Below, one piece after another: positions 11,768-19,983 of a stretch of 24,071 bases of DNA. Origin of the DNA: a virus; the IMG/VR virus record IMGVR_UViG_3300037146_000041, positions 1-24,071 of that record; one strand, given 5' to 3'. The translations under genes were made by a program, and so were the position numbers. Each line of letters begins with the position of its first letter. The stretch's first letter is position 1. Under the pieces are notes generated by a model. The model made no database searches. It was not told where the DNA came from and saw nothing but the letters and a program-made list of their open reading frames with translations.

Positions 11768-13368
11768 ACTGGAGAAAGCGGATTGCAGACTGGCTGTCGC
11801 CGCCTGAGGTTAAAGTCGTTTTACCAGCAATCGTTGCGCCTGTCGCGCCGGTAAAAAAGCGCGTAAAGATTTCTGCCGATGCAGTGGCAACGATGCACCG
11901 GAAAACGAAACGCGAACAAAGAGCAATTGCCGAAAGGTTTTTTGCCCCGGCAGAACCGCCTCCAGGCGTGTTGCCGAAAGGCGTAACAGGCAAAAAATTG
12001 GCGATGGACGCCGGATATCAGGGCGGCTCTTACGCTGATATGACTGCGCTAGGCAACGTTAATCAAGCGTTCAATCAAGGCTATGCGTGGCCCGGATTCA
12101 TGACGCTTGCGGATTACATGCAGGTGACGGAATATCGAAAACCTGCTGAAATTTATGCGCGTGAAATGACGCGGCGCTGGATCAAGTTTCAGGCTGTTGG
12201 CGAAGAAGACAAGTCCGACAAAATAAAACTGATCGAAAAAGAGTTCAAACGCTTGAATGTACAAGGCGTATTTCACGAGGCGATTTGGAAAGCGGAAGGA
12301 TTCGGGCGCTCGCAGATATTCATCGATGTCGGTTTGAAATCCGATCAATTGGACGAGCATGAGCTGACGACTGAGTTAATTGAGTCGAAGAGCAAAATAG
12401 GGTTGAACTCGATCAAACGGTTAACGGTTATCGAACCGGTTTGGTGTTACCCGAATCGTTATAACGCTGATGACCTGTTAGATGAGACGTTTTATAAGCC
12501 GATCAGCTGGTTTGTGATGGGCAAGGAAGTGCACAGTTCGCGACTGCTTACTTTTGTGCCGCATCCTGTTCCCGACATTTTAAAACCTGCGTATTCGTTT
12601 GCCGGGTTGTCGTTGCCGCAGATGATGACGCCCTACGTGGACAACTGGCTTCGGACGCGGCAATCAGTTAGCGATCTTGTTCACTCTTTCACGGTGTGGA
12701 CTCTTTCAACGGACATGTCCGCGATATTAAACAATGAAGGTGCAGAAGACTTCTTTGCGCGCATGCAAATATTCAATCTCGGGCGCGATAATCATGGTGT
12801 TAATGCCATAAACAAGGATACGGAAGAATTTTCCAACGTATCCGCAAGTTTGGCAGGGCTGGCTGATCTACAGGCGCAGGCGCAAGAGCAAATGAGCGCT
12901 CCTACCGGGGTGCCTTTGGTCTATCTGACAGGCATCACACCGAAAGGCTTGAATGCCTCTAGTGAAGGCGAAATAAAGATTTTCAAAGACAATTGCTCGG
13001 CAAATCAGGAAATTTATACGCCGTTATTGAGTAAAGTGCTGAATCTGGTCATGCTCTCGACTCTCGGTGAAATCGATTCCGACATTGGGTTTAAATGGGT
13101 CGAGTTGAATTCTCCGACAGAAACTGAACTATCCGCGATGCGCAAGACAGAAACTGACACAGCCGTGGCGCTGATCGATGCCGGTGTCATTTCGCCGCAG
13201 GAAGAACGGACGAGAATTGCGCAGCAGGAGGACAGTCTTTACACCGGACTGGACTTGAACGCAAAGATCGAACCTCCTGCCGACCCTTCGCAAGACCCAG
13301 ACATGCACGACATGCACGAGCCTGAAGAAAAGGATGACAAGAATAATGACGAGCATGCTGACGATTGA
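11764..13368 (+). CDS. Portal protein, DUF1073 family
   Basis: 534 residues. The N-terminal 85 residues are basic and variable. Then follow the family features: a 'W.G...LA.Y.q..eYR.PaeIYArEMTRRW' helix region (about residues 110-145), 'EAIWKAEGFGRSQIFIDV' (about 178-195), the Y-P-N-R-Y-N wing, 'GKEVHSSRLLTFV' and 'SAPTGVPLVYLTGITPKGLN' (around 380-395). The C-terminal region is acidic. The portal ring forms the DNA gateway at the head vertex and docks the terminase. The neighbours on both sides (terL, head morphogenesis) agree. Databases group DUF1073 proteins with the Acb1 anti-CBASS family, but I see no paired H-x-T/S motif here, so only the portal role is supported. Confidence 0.9.
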   Translation: MNWRKRIADWLSPPEVKVVLPAIVAPVAPVKKRVKISADAVATMHRKTKREQRAIAERFFAPAEPPPGVLPKGVTGKKLAMDAGYQGGSYADMTALGNVNQAFNQGYAWPGFMTLADYMQVTEYRKPAEIYAREMTRRWIKFQAVGEEDKSDKIKLIEKEFKRLNVQGVFHEAIWKAEGFGRSQIFIDVGLKSDQLDEHELTTELIESKSKIGLNSIKRLTVIEPVWCYPNRYNADDLLDETFYKPISWFVMGKEVHSSRLLTFVPHPVPDILKPAYSFAGLSLPQMMTPYVDNWLRTRQSVSDLVHSFTVWTLSTDMSAILNNEGAEDFFARMQIFNLGRDNHGVNAINKDTEEFSNVSASLAGLADLQAQAQEQMSAPTGVPLVYLTGITPKGLNASSEGEIKIFKDNCSANQEIYTPLLSKVLNLVMLSTLGEIDSDIGFKWVELNSPTETELSAMRKTETDTAVALIDAGVISPQEERTRIAQQEDSLYTGLDLNAKIEPPADPSQDPDMHDMHEPEEKDDKNNDEHADD

Positions 13369-13966
13369 AGAAGTTGCTGATTGCTATCGACGAGATAGAA
13401 GGAAGATTTTCCTTTTTATTTGTCGCTACCGTTCCGGCAGAGAAGCGGAAGCGGAAGAGATCGTTCAAGACGCTTTTTTGACAGCCTTGACGAAGAGAGA
13501 GAGTTTTAACGGCGAAAGCGCCTTATCAACGTGGATTAATTCTATAGCGTTGAATCTTCTCAAGAATAAATTTAGACAAGAAAAGAAAATGCCGTTTGTA
13601 GACGTTTATCATGCTGACGATCTTCCTGGTAATTTTGATGATGGCTTTGATTTGGAATCAATGCTTGATCTAAGAGCCGATCCGGCGCGGATTTGCGAAA
13701 ACAGAAGCGACATTGAAAAGGCAGATGCGGCGCTTGATAATCTTTTTAGTTGCGGCATTCGTAGGCGCTGTGCGCCAGCTAAGCAAAAGCTGCACAAGGC
13801 GATCTTCGTGTCTTGGCTTAACACGGGCATGGGTCTAACAGGCTCATCTCATAAAGTTGATGAATATCAGTTGATTGCCGACGAGCATCGAGTTCCTGTC
13901 GGGACGGCTAAATCGAGTATCAGCCGAACGCGAAAAAAGATCAAAGAGGCGATTTGCGAATCATGA
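13346..13966 (+). CDS. ECF-like sigma-70 family sigma factor
   Basis: 206 residues from ATG 13346 (AAAGGA upstream); in-phase ATGs at 13334 and 13355 are alternatives, and the start lies inside the end of the portal gene. Region 2 is clear: REAEAEEIVQDAFLTALTKR then SALSTWINSIALNLLKNKFR matches the sigma-2 core helices that bind RNA polymerase and the -10 element. Region 4 is near the C-terminus: DEYQLIADEHRVPVGTAKSS followed by ISRTRKKIKEAI, the '..IA..l.vPvGTvkSri.RAR..L' helix-turn-helix. The 2-4 linker is long (about 80-90 residues) and contains a small Cys-containing basic segment. It may redirect host polymerase to phage promoters. It is unusual to find one inside a morphogenesis operon. 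Its stop overlaps the next start as ATGA. Confidence 0.8.
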   Translation: MTSMLTIEEVADCYRRDRRKIFLFICRYRSGREAEAEEIVQDAFLTALTKRESFNGESALSTWINSIALNLLKNKFRQEKKMPFVDVYHADDLPGNFDDGFDLESMLDLRADPARICENRSDIEKADAALDNLFSCGIRRRCAPAKQKLHKAIFVSWLNTGMGLTGSSHKVDEYQLIADEHRVPVGTAKSSISRTRKKIKEAICES

Positions 13967-14142
13967 CTAAAGAAGATTTGGCGACAATGGAGGCGGCAGT
14001 TTCCGATTTTAACGACAATTTGCGCAGCTTTCGCCTTCAAGTCGCGAAAATGTGCATCGTTTTAGAGCAGCAGGAAGATGCTGCGCACAAGCTGAACGCA
14101 AGTTTAATCGAAGCGAAAATTAATTTAGGATTGCCAGGATGA
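13963..14142 (+). CDS. Small helical protein, 59 aa, unknown
   Basis: ATG 13963 overlaps the sigma-factor stop as ATGA; its own stop overlaps the next start in the same way. The product is a predicted coiled helix (LATMEAAVSDFNDNLRSFRL then KMCIVLEQQEDAAHKLNASL). No family is recognised. It may be a capsid-associated or sigma-associated small protein. Confidence 0.65.
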   Translation: MTKEDLATMEAAVSDFNDNLRSFRLQVAKMCIVLEQQEDAAHKLNASLIEAKINLGLPG

Positions 14143-15800
14143 GTTCGATTTTTACAGGATTGACCACTGCGCAAATATCGGCATTAGGCACCGCTCCGAT
14201 TGCTGCGGCAGGGACGGACGACATCCTTGGGCTGTTTCCTGACCAAGTGCCCGGATTAACGACTGCGCAAATTCCTGCTTTCGTGACTGCGACGCTTACG
14301 GATATGCCCTTGTTAGATGTTGCGGCTTTGTCGTCTCAACAAGTCCAAGCGTTAAGCACGGCGCAAATCAATGAGGCGTTGACGACCGCGCAAGTTGCGT
14401 CAATCTCAATAGGCGCAGTCCCAGGCTTGACGACGGCGCAAATTTTGGCGTTGACGACCGCTCAAGTGACCGCGCTGACTCCTGCGCAGATTAATCAAGG
14501 TTTAACGACGCTTCAGACGTCATCTCTACCGACGAATGATTTTTCCGTATTAACGACTGCGCAGATTGGCGCGTTTAGTCCGCCGCAAGTGGCAGCGATC
14601 AACTCGGCACAATTTGAAGCGCTAACGACAAACCAGATTTCAAGCGGACTCATCCCCGATCAAATTCATTCTTTTAGTACCGCCAATATCGCGTTGCTGA
14701 CGACTAGCCAAGCTGTTGCGCTTACGTCTGACGCGATTACAGCGCTAACATCGGCACAGGTTGCGACACTGACGGCGACCGATGTCGCTGCGCTAACCAC
14801 TTTGCAAGCAACTAGCTTTGGTTCGAATTTAGCTGGACTCACGACAGCGCAGGTTGCATCCGTAAGCACCGCGCAGTTGAATGCGTTGCCGGTTGCCGCT
14901 GTGATTGCATTGCCGTCTGGCGATTTTGCGGCGATGTCCACTGCACAAATTGCCGCACTCAACACGAATCAGGTTTTTCGCGGACTGACGACTGCCGATG
15001 CGCAAGCGCTGACGACCGCGCAAATTCAGGCAATGACTACAAGTCAAGTGGCATCGTTGTCGGCGTTTAGTCTTGCAGCACTAAACACGTTACAGGCGTC
15101 AAAATTGCTTTCCGCGCAGATTCAGGCGTTGACGACTGCACAAATCCCTGCGGTTTCCACGACAGGGTTGACGACCGCGCAGATTCAAGCGTTGCTTACG
15201 AATCAAATTCAAGCGCTGTCCGGGGCGCAAATTGCTGGTCTAACGACCGCGCAATTTGCCAAGTTGACGACAAGCCAGATTCAAGCGTTGACGTCGAGTC
15301 AAATAGCTGCGCTGACGATTGCAGAATGGACAGCGATGCCGACTGCACAAGCTGCTGCGCTGACTGCCGCGCAAATTTCAGCAATTCCTACTTTAATTTT
15401 GCCTGGCGCGTCTGCTTATCCTTTGCGCATTTCAGGTAACTCGCAATTGCCGATTGCAATCTCGGTGCCGTCTGTCGTTCCGACCGGAACGACAGCGCAA
15501 TTGCCGGTCATTCCTATGTCGCAATACAACATGTTGAATGGGGCGATTCAGGGGTATGGCGGTTTGACATTCTCTTGGACGGCGAGCGCCGCGACCACAG
15601 CGACGATTGAGCAGTCGTCTGATTATCTCAATACGTTAAGCACAGGCTCGTCTGTCGATGCGGTCGGCACTGGCGGCGCGAATGAATTCGCTACGATCAC
15701 GACGAACGGCGCAAATTTTACGACGGTTACGATAGCGAATTCGTCTGGAATTAATGCTATAATTTCCGCCGCGTCCGCAATTTTGCTGCCGAATAACTAA
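14139..15800 (+). CDS. LTTAQI-repeat structural protein, 553 aa
   Basis: Residues about 7-420 are roughly forty short imperfect repeats with core L(T/S)(T/S)xQ(I/V), spaced 8-11 residues apart, rich in Thr, Ala, Gln and almost free of charge and Cys. The C-terminal part (about 425-553) is a separate domain that starts AYPLRISGNSQLPIAISVPS and has beta-rich Gly/Ser/Thr segments (GGLTFSWTASAATTATIEQS). Proteins with LTTAQI/LSTAQV-type repeats occur among large phage and bacterial surface proteins, but I do not know a proven function. Position after the portal and before head morphogenesis suggests a virion or head-associated fibre or length-variable protein. ATGA overlap with the previous gene. 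Confidence 0.75.
   Translation: MSSIFTGLTTAQISALGTAPIAAAGTDDILGLFPDQVPGLTTAQIPAFVTATLTDMPLLDVAALSSQQVQALSTAQINEALTTAQVASISIGAVPGLTTAQILALTTAQVTALTPAQINQGLTTLQTSSLPTNDFSVLTTAQIGAFSPPQVAAINSAQFEALTTNQISSGLIPDQIHSFSTANIALLTTSQAVALTSDAITALTSAQVATLTATDVAALTTLQATSFGSNLAGLTTAQVASVSTAQLNALPVAAVIALPSGDFAAMSTAQIAALNTNQVFRGLTTADAQALTTAQIQAMTTSQVASLSAFSLAALNTLQASKLLSAQIQALTTAQIPAVSTTGLTTAQIQALLTNQIQALSGAQIAGLTTAQFAKLTTSQIQALTSSQIAALTIAEWTAMPTAQAAALTAAQISAIPTLILPGASAYPLRISGNSQLPIAISVPSVVPTGTTAQLPVIPMSQYNMLNGAIQGYGGLTFSWTASAATTATIEQSSDYLNTLSTGSSVDAVGTGGANEFATITTNGANFTTVTIANSSGINAIISAASAILLPNN
14157..15400 (+). repeat. Coding array of short LTTAQI-type repeats
   Basis: Units of 24-33 bp with the recurring DNA core 'ttgacgac(t/c)gcgcaaat'. 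Copies such as those at 15001-15060 and 15121-15260 are close to identical, so slippage or recombination is likely to change repeat number. Confidence 0.8.
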
Positions 15801-15814
15801 TCGTAAAGGGGTTT

Positions 15815-15985
15815 ATGATGAGACAGATCGACATTGAAACAATTAACGCGCCGATTGAGGCGGTCGTCAAAGAAACGCGCAGTCAAAAATCAACTTTCGA
15901 CAACTGTGCGGTTGAAATTGGCGGTCTGGAGCTTGAAGGATATTCTGAAGAGGACATCGAGCCTGAAGAGGATGCCGCTTCGTAA
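15815..15985 (+). CDS. Small acidic protein, 56 aa, unknown
   Basis: AAAGGGG precedes ATG 15815 (a second ATG follows at once at 15818). The 56 codons end in TAA at 15983-15985. The C-terminal half is very acidic (GGLELEGYSEEDIEPEEDAA). It fits tightly between the LTTAQI gene and the next gene, whose start is 2 nt after this stop, and is preferred over the longer overlapping frame that begins near 15834. No family is recognised. Confidence 0.65.
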   Translation: MMRQIDIETINAPIEAVVKETRSQKSTFDNCAVEIGGLELEGYSEEDIEPEEDAAS

Positions 15986-15986
15986 C

Positions 15987-16265
15987 ATGAAAAATCAAAA
16001 GTTCCGTTTAAAATTCAGTTTCGTTCGGATGCGCGAAGATGGAACGGAAGAGGTAATCGTTCCTGAAAGTCGATTTGCGTTTGGCCTATCAGCTGCGCAA
16101 ATCGAAAATATTCAAAGCAAAAACCATTCAGCAGACATCGAACTCGATCAAGTCGAACAGTTTATCAATCAAGGCGCGACAGCGAATATTCGAAACATGC
16201 CGCGTAGGTCGGGCGCTATGCTCGCTCTGGTCAGGAGTTTTAACGAGGCGCTGTACGAAGAATGA
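15987..16265 (+). CDS. Small protein, 92 aa, unknown
   Basis: ATG 15987 lies just after the previous stop; an in-phase ATG at 15972 is the other option. The protein starts with a basic beta-like part (MKNQKFRLKFSFVRMREDGT) and is then helical with an acidic patch (SADIELDQVEQFINQ). The stop overlaps the next start as ATGA, so it is part of a coupled run of small genes. No known family. Confidence 0.65.
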   Translation: MKNQKFRLKFSFVRMREDGTEEVIVPESRFAFGLSAAQIENIQSKNHSADIELDQVEQFINQGATANIRNMPRRSGAMLALVRSFNEALYEE

Positions 16266-16450
16266 CTAATAAAGACGCATTGGAAATTAGGCGGCTGGAA
16301 GCACAGAATAGGAATCTCATTTCGCTGCTGGCGATGACTGTTCGCGCTTTGGATATTGAAGTGCCGAATCACGCTTCTTCCGCTGAAGCGAAAAAGTATC
16401 TTCGTGCGCAAAAATTATTTACCGGTTTCAGAGATGAAGCGAAAGCGTAA
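16262..16450 (+). CDS. Small helical protein, 62 aa, unknown
   Basis: ATG 16262 shares ATGA with the previous stop. The product is a charged helix (DALEIRRLEAQNRNLISLLA) that may form a coiled coil, followed by a short basic region. It overlaps the head morphogenesis gene by 17 nt. Not recognised; possibly a head-associated chaperone or virion protein. Confidence 0.6.
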   Translation: MTNKDALEIRRLEAQNRNLISLLAMTVRALDIEVPNHASSAEAKKYLRAQKLFTGFRDEAKA

Positions 16451-17243
16451 GCTACTGGCGGCAATCAACCCGAACGAAGGTTTGATCCGCGAATACCAAA
16501 GCAAGCTTGATCGCCTCATCGACGAGATGCAAAACTCGTTGGTGTACTGGTTGAGCGCCGCGTACAAAGCGAATAAGCCGGAAATGGCACAAGACATCAG
16601 CCCGGCAGCATTCTTGACGCTCGTTATGAAGCGCTTAGCGAAAAAGTGGAATCGCAAGTTTGCTGAAGCCGCTGTTGAAATGGCCGCGTATTACATGCAA
16701 GCAAACAAAGACCGAACGGATGCCGCGCTTAAAGCGACTTTAAAGAAGGCTGGATTCGCTATCGAATTCAAGGTGACGCCGGTCATTCAAGATATTCTGA
16801 CAGCGGCAGTTAATCAAAACGTTTCGCTCATTAAAACGATTGCTAGTGAGCATCTGTCGGATGTGAATGAGATCGTTATGCGCTCCGTCATGGCTGGGCG
16901 TGATCTCGGAGGGCTGCGCGAAGAGCTGCAAAACCGATACGGAATCACCAAACGTCGGGCATCGTTGATTGCTAGGACATCCAACAACCAAGCCTCTGCG
17001 GAGATTTTGAGAGCTAGAGCGGAACGGCTGGGGATTGAAGAGGCACAGTGGGTGCATTCTAATGCGGGAAAAGAGCCGCGCCCTGAGCATGTGCATTGGA
17101 GTGGCACGATGTTTAACATGAAAGAGGGGAAATACTCTTTTGTATCGAAAAAATATGTGTGGCCGGGCACGGATTTTAATTGCCGCTGTTCAATGCGTTT
17201 AATTGCCCACTCAACTAACATCGCAACAAGGACGAACGGATAA
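16434..17243 (+). CDS. Head morphogenesis protein, Mu gpF/SPP1 gp7 family
   Basis: 269 residues from ATG 16434; the longer reading from 16356 would overlap the previous gene fully and has no supporting site. The last 80 residues carry the family signature: ITKRRASLIARTSNNQASAE, then IEEAQWVHSNAGKEPRPEHV, WSGTMF, and a final 'WPGTDFNCRCSMR' with C-R-C. The N-terminal part is helical. Proteins of this type are minor head proteins that act with the portal in head assembly. It fits its position between portal and protease/scaffold. Confidence 0.9.
   Translation: MKRKRKLLAAINPNEGLIREYQSKLDRLIDEMQNSLVYWLSAAYKANKPEMAQDISPAAFLTLVMKRLAKKWNRKFAEAAVEMAAYYMQANKDRTDAALKATLKKAGFAIEFKVTPVIQDILTAAVNQNVSLIKTIASEHLSDVNEIVMRSVMAGRDLGGLREELQNRYGITKRRASLIARTSNNQASAEILRARAERLGIEEAQWVHSNAGKEPRPEHVHWSGTMFNMKEGKYSFVSKKYVWPGTDFNCRCSMRLIAHSTNIATRTNG
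16730..16742. repeat. Degenerate copy of the TAAAGTNACTTTA palindrome
   Basis: TAAAGCGACTTTA inside the head morphogenesis gene. It is the exact reverse complement of the variant at 1880-1892, with one arm mismatch to the perfect form. Likely of little weight alone. Confidence 0.25.
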
Positions 17244-17246
17244 TTT

Positions 17247-17681
17247 ATGGCTGGCGAAAAAAGCGGTTATTGGTCTAACGGGTTGCTTGCGCTATTATTC
17301 AACGCAACGACTTTAGCGACGATTGCTCAGAACGTTTCTTCTTCGCCGCTGACAAATTTGTACGTGGCGCTGCATACTGCCGACCCCACGGCAAGCGGAA
17401 ATCAATCGACGAACGAGGTTGCCTATACAAGTTATGCCCGCGTCGCTGTTGCGCGAACGTCTGGCGGCTGGACTGTTTCGACAAACACTGTCGAACCTGT
17501 CGCGGCAATCTCTTTTCCCGCATGCACAGGCGGCTCAACTACCGCAACTTATTTTTCGATTGGCGTTGCAGCTTCCGGCGCAACGCAATTCTTGTATGCG
17601 GGGCCGATTACGCCTTCGCTTGCAATTTCTACAGGCGTGACTCCGCAGCTGACGACGGCTACGATGGCGTCTGAGAGTTGA
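17247..17681 (+). CDS. Phage structural protein, tail-fibre-like family, 144 aa
   Basis: The start MAGEKSGYWSNGLLALLFNA and the segment SPLTNLYVALHTADPTASGN with EVAYTSYARVAVART match a widespread small phage structural family, often labelled tail fibre or hypothetical. The C-terminal half is beta-rich and neutral (GGSTTATYFSIGVAASGATQ). It is likely a virion protein, but its place in the particle is not known. It starts 3 nt after the head morphogenesis gene. Confidence 0.75.
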   Translation: MAGEKSGYWSNGLLALLFNATTLATIAQNVSSSPLTNLYVALHTADPTASGNQSTNEVAYTSYARVAVARTSGGWTVSTNTVEPVAAISFPACTGGSTTATYFSIGVAASGATQFLYAGPITPSLAISTGVTPQLTTATMASES

Positions 17682-17682
17682 T

Positions 17683-18111
17683 ATGACTGACACCCAGATT
17701 TTGTCGTTGATTCAGGCGGCTTATCCCGGATTGACGAAGGAGACTCGCGAAACGATTGGCGATGTTGCTATCGCGGCACAAATAAGCGTAGGCTTGACTA
17801 AACAGGTGACGACGAGAATAGGCATTGGCAATGTATTGCAAGCGCTGGATCCCGTTGATGGCGCTGTTGTGCTTGGTGCGATGGAATCGGCAGCGTCGGC
17901 AAACACATCTCCTTTATATTGGGGTCTTATGTTGCTCAACAAAGGCATTCTCGACATATCTTTGTCGGCAACGCAAGCGCAATTAGCCGCGCTTGTTACC
18001 GACGGTCTAATGACTTCGACGCAAGCGGCAGCGATCATAGCGCTTTGCACGGTGCCTGATTCGATCAGTTACAATCGCGTGTCGAATGTTCTTAACGCGA
18101 ACGGATATTAA
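17683..18111 (+). CDS. Phage structural protein, 142 aa, unknown
   Basis: ATG 17683 starts just after the previous stop. The product is mostly helical and hydrophobic-neutral, with TDTQILSLIQAAYPGLTKET at the start and SATQAQLAALVTDGLMTSTQ near the end, without clear membrane segments. It belongs to the run of four small virion-type genes between head morphogenesis and protease. Function is not recognised. Confidence 0.65.
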   Translation: MTDTQILSLIQAAYPGLTKETRETIGDVAIAAQISVGLTKQVTTRIGIGNVLQALDPVDGAVVLGAMESAASANTSPLYWGLMLLNKGILDISLSATQAQLAALVTDGLMTSTQAAAIIALCTVPDSISYNRVSNVLNANGY

Positions 18112-18558
18112 ATGTCTACGCCTCTGATTCGCGATTCTGGAACGCCGGTAACGTTGACAACCGCGAATGCGATTGCGAACAATGCTTACGCGAATAGCGC
18201 GGATGCGATGAGATTGGAAATTTCTGCGCTTTCCGCTGCATATTTGCTTGCCGATTTCTGTTTGACTGGCGCGACATTTGGAACGGCCCCTTCCGGGGGA
18301 TCGGTGCAATTGATTGCGGTTGATCGCACGCCGTCCGGGACGCAAGGCCCAACGCCTTCCGCATCGCTGTTGGGTCGTGTGGCGGGAACGTTTAATCCTG
18401 TTCCATCTACGTCCAACGTTTTGACGACGTGGACGATGACAATTAATGCCGTTCCACTTTCCGCAGATTGCGATTACTGGCTGTACAACAACGGGACGGG
18501 ATATACAATCGCGTCCGGCTGCACGCTTACCGCAACACCGTGGAGTCCTGGCACGTAA
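18112..18558 (+). CDS. Phage structural protein, 148 aa, unknown
   Basis: The start codon follows the previous stop directly. It is a beta-rich, almost uncharged protein: GTPVTLTTANAIANNAYANS near the N-terminus, then SVQLIAVDRTPSGTQGPTPS and ADCDYWLYNNGTGYTIASGC, typical of small phage virion proteins with a jelly-roll or Ig-like look. Not assigned to a named family. Two Cys at the C-terminal end flank the GTGYTIASG loop. Confidence 0.65.
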   Translation: MSTPLIRDSGTPVTLTTANAIANNAYANSADAMRLEISALSAAYLLADFCLTGATFGTAPSGGSVQLIAVDRTPSGTQGPTPSASLLGRVAGTFNPVPSTSNVLTTWTMTINAVPLSADCDYWLYNNGTGYTIASGCTLTATPWSPGT

Positions 18559-19983
18559 ATGAGTACGCCGTATGATTTGTCCAGCGTCGTTTGGCCTGCC
18601 GCAGATCAAGGGCGGCAACCGCAGCAACCGATACAGATTGATCCTCATTGGTTGGCGCGTGGGCTTCAATTAGCTTTTTTGCCGAGCGTCGGTTTCGTCA
18701 ACTTAGTTACTGGGATAGGTTGGCAGAATAACGGCGCGTATCTACAGAACATTATCGAGTCAGGAATATCTTACGCGGGAAGCGCGCAAGCGTTGTCGGA
18801 CGTCACGATAGATACTGCGAACGGGCTGACGTTAATTTCGATTTGGAAGGCTGCGGCAGGGCAGGACTACTACAGCAGCGGGGATTACTCAAGGATAGCT
18901 GCCACCAATTCCGGGTGGGCATGGTCACGCGGAATTACGGCAGGCGGCGGGTCGGAAGGAAACATTACAAGTCAACAATTGACGTTTTTCGGCGTTGCCG
19001 ACTATCAAGAATCGAATGTAACAATCGCGTCCTACGTTGACACCCCGGTCGCTTGCCGATATAACCCTGGGACCGGGTTGATTTCATGGTTTGCATTTGG
19101 TGAAAGAACATCTCCCGACACTAGCGCCGGAACAAGCAGTCCTAGTTCGTCGAACGTCATTATAGGCGCGACACAAGGCTATCCGTCGATCTCGCAAGAA
19201 TGGCTAGATCAAGCGGCTGTTGTGTTGATGTTCAACCAGGCGTTGACGGATCAAGAGATATTGCAGCTTACCGCGACGATTCAAAATCCGTGGCAGGTTT
19301 TTCGCAATCAGCTGCCTGGATTTTTTATATCGTCAGGAGCTTCGACCGCAACGGGAACCGCGGACGGGACTTGTACGGTAAGCGGGGTCGGACACTCGAT
19401 TTTTAGTTCGGCAGGCGCAGCAAATGGCTTTTGCGCGGTTGAAGCGATAGGCGCGGCGTTTGCGATCTCGACAGGTGCAGCGACAGGCGCTTGCGTAGTA
19501 AGCGGGTTTAGCAGCGCGACAGCAGTCTCGACAGGTGCAGCGGCAGGCGCTTGCGTAGTCGAAGCGATAGGCGCTGCATTTGCGGCTTCAACAGGCGCAG
19601 CCGCGGGCACTTGTGTAGTGAGCGGGTTTAGTGGCACGTTTGCTATTTCAACGGGCACAGCGGCTGGAACTTGTGTAGTTGAAGCGATAGGCGCGGCATT
19701 TGCTGTTTCAATAGGCACAGCGGCTGGAACTTGCGCGGTGAATGCAGCCGGACGCTCGTTTTTTGTTTCAACGGGTACCGCTGCTGGCACTTGCGCGGTC
19801 AGTGGATTTATTAGCGCAACGGCAGTTTCAACAGGCACAGCAGCTGGCACTTGCGTAGTCGCAGGCTACTCACCGTTCGTTGGCCCGATAATCGCAAGAA
19901 TGACTGTGTTGGATGCCTCCGCGTTTAGTGTAAAAACGAAAGATCAAAAAGCTTTTCGAATTCGCGTAAATGAGAACTCATGA
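18559..19983 (+). CDS. LamG-like domain protein with nine Cys-containing 20-residue repeats
   Basis: 474 residues. Residues about 25-255 look like a concanavalin A/LamG-like domain: the region ends 'QAAVVLMFNQALTDQEILQL' then 'NPWQVF', a strong sign of phage LamG domains. Residues about 262-441 are nine 20-residue repeats (S-T-G-x-A-x-G-x-C-x-V-x-x-x-x-x-x-F-A-x) with one Cys each at 272, 292 and so on to 432. Two types of unit (VEAIGAAFA and VSGFS) alternate for much of the array, a 40-residue superrepeat. A short C-terminal domain follows (about 445-474). Likely a virion surface or fibre-like protein that binds glycans, by analogy with LamG. The Cys ladder is notable. Confidence 0.7.
   Translation: MSTPYDLSSVVWPAADQGRQPQQPIQIDPHWLARGLQLAFLPSVGFVNLVTGIGWQNNGAYLQNIIESGISYAGSAQALSDVTIDTANGLTLISIWKAAAGQDYYSSGDYSRIAATNSGWAWSRGITAGGGSEGNITSQQLTFFGVADYQESNVTIASYVDTPVACRYNPGTGLISWFAFGERTSPDTSAGTSSPSSSNVIIGATQGYPSISQEWLDQAAVVLMFNQALTDQEILQLTATIQNPWQVFRNQLPGFFISSGASTATGTADGTCTVSGVGHSIFSSAGAANGFCAVEAIGAAFAISTGAATGACVVSGFSSATAVSTGAAAGACVVEAIGAAFAASTGAAAGTCVVSGFSGTFAISTGTAAGTCVVEAIGAAFAVSIGTAAGTCAVNAAGRSFFVSTGTAAGTCAVSGFISATAVSTGTAAGTCVVAGYSPFVGPIIARMTVLDASAFSVKTKDQKAFRIRVNENS
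19342..19881 (+). repeat. Nine 60-bp coding repeats with regularly spaced Cys codons
   Basis: Nine units of 60 bp encode the 20-residue repeats; a 120-bp pair repeat is visible from about 19440 to 19730. Third positions differ more than in the 57-bp arrays at 1-1126, which suggests older duplication or selection on protein. Confidence 0.85.

Noticed and set aside
11764-13368. Acb1-type anti-CBASS phosphoesterase activity in the DUF1073 protein
   Set aside because: No pair of H-x-T/S motifs is visible; the sequence is explained by the portal function.
14139-15400. LTTAQI repeats compared with TAL effector repeats (LTPxQVVAI)
   Set aside because: Only the first few residues are alike. The unit here is 8-11 residues rather than 33-35 and lacks the repeat-variable di-residue, so no DNA-recognition code is supported.
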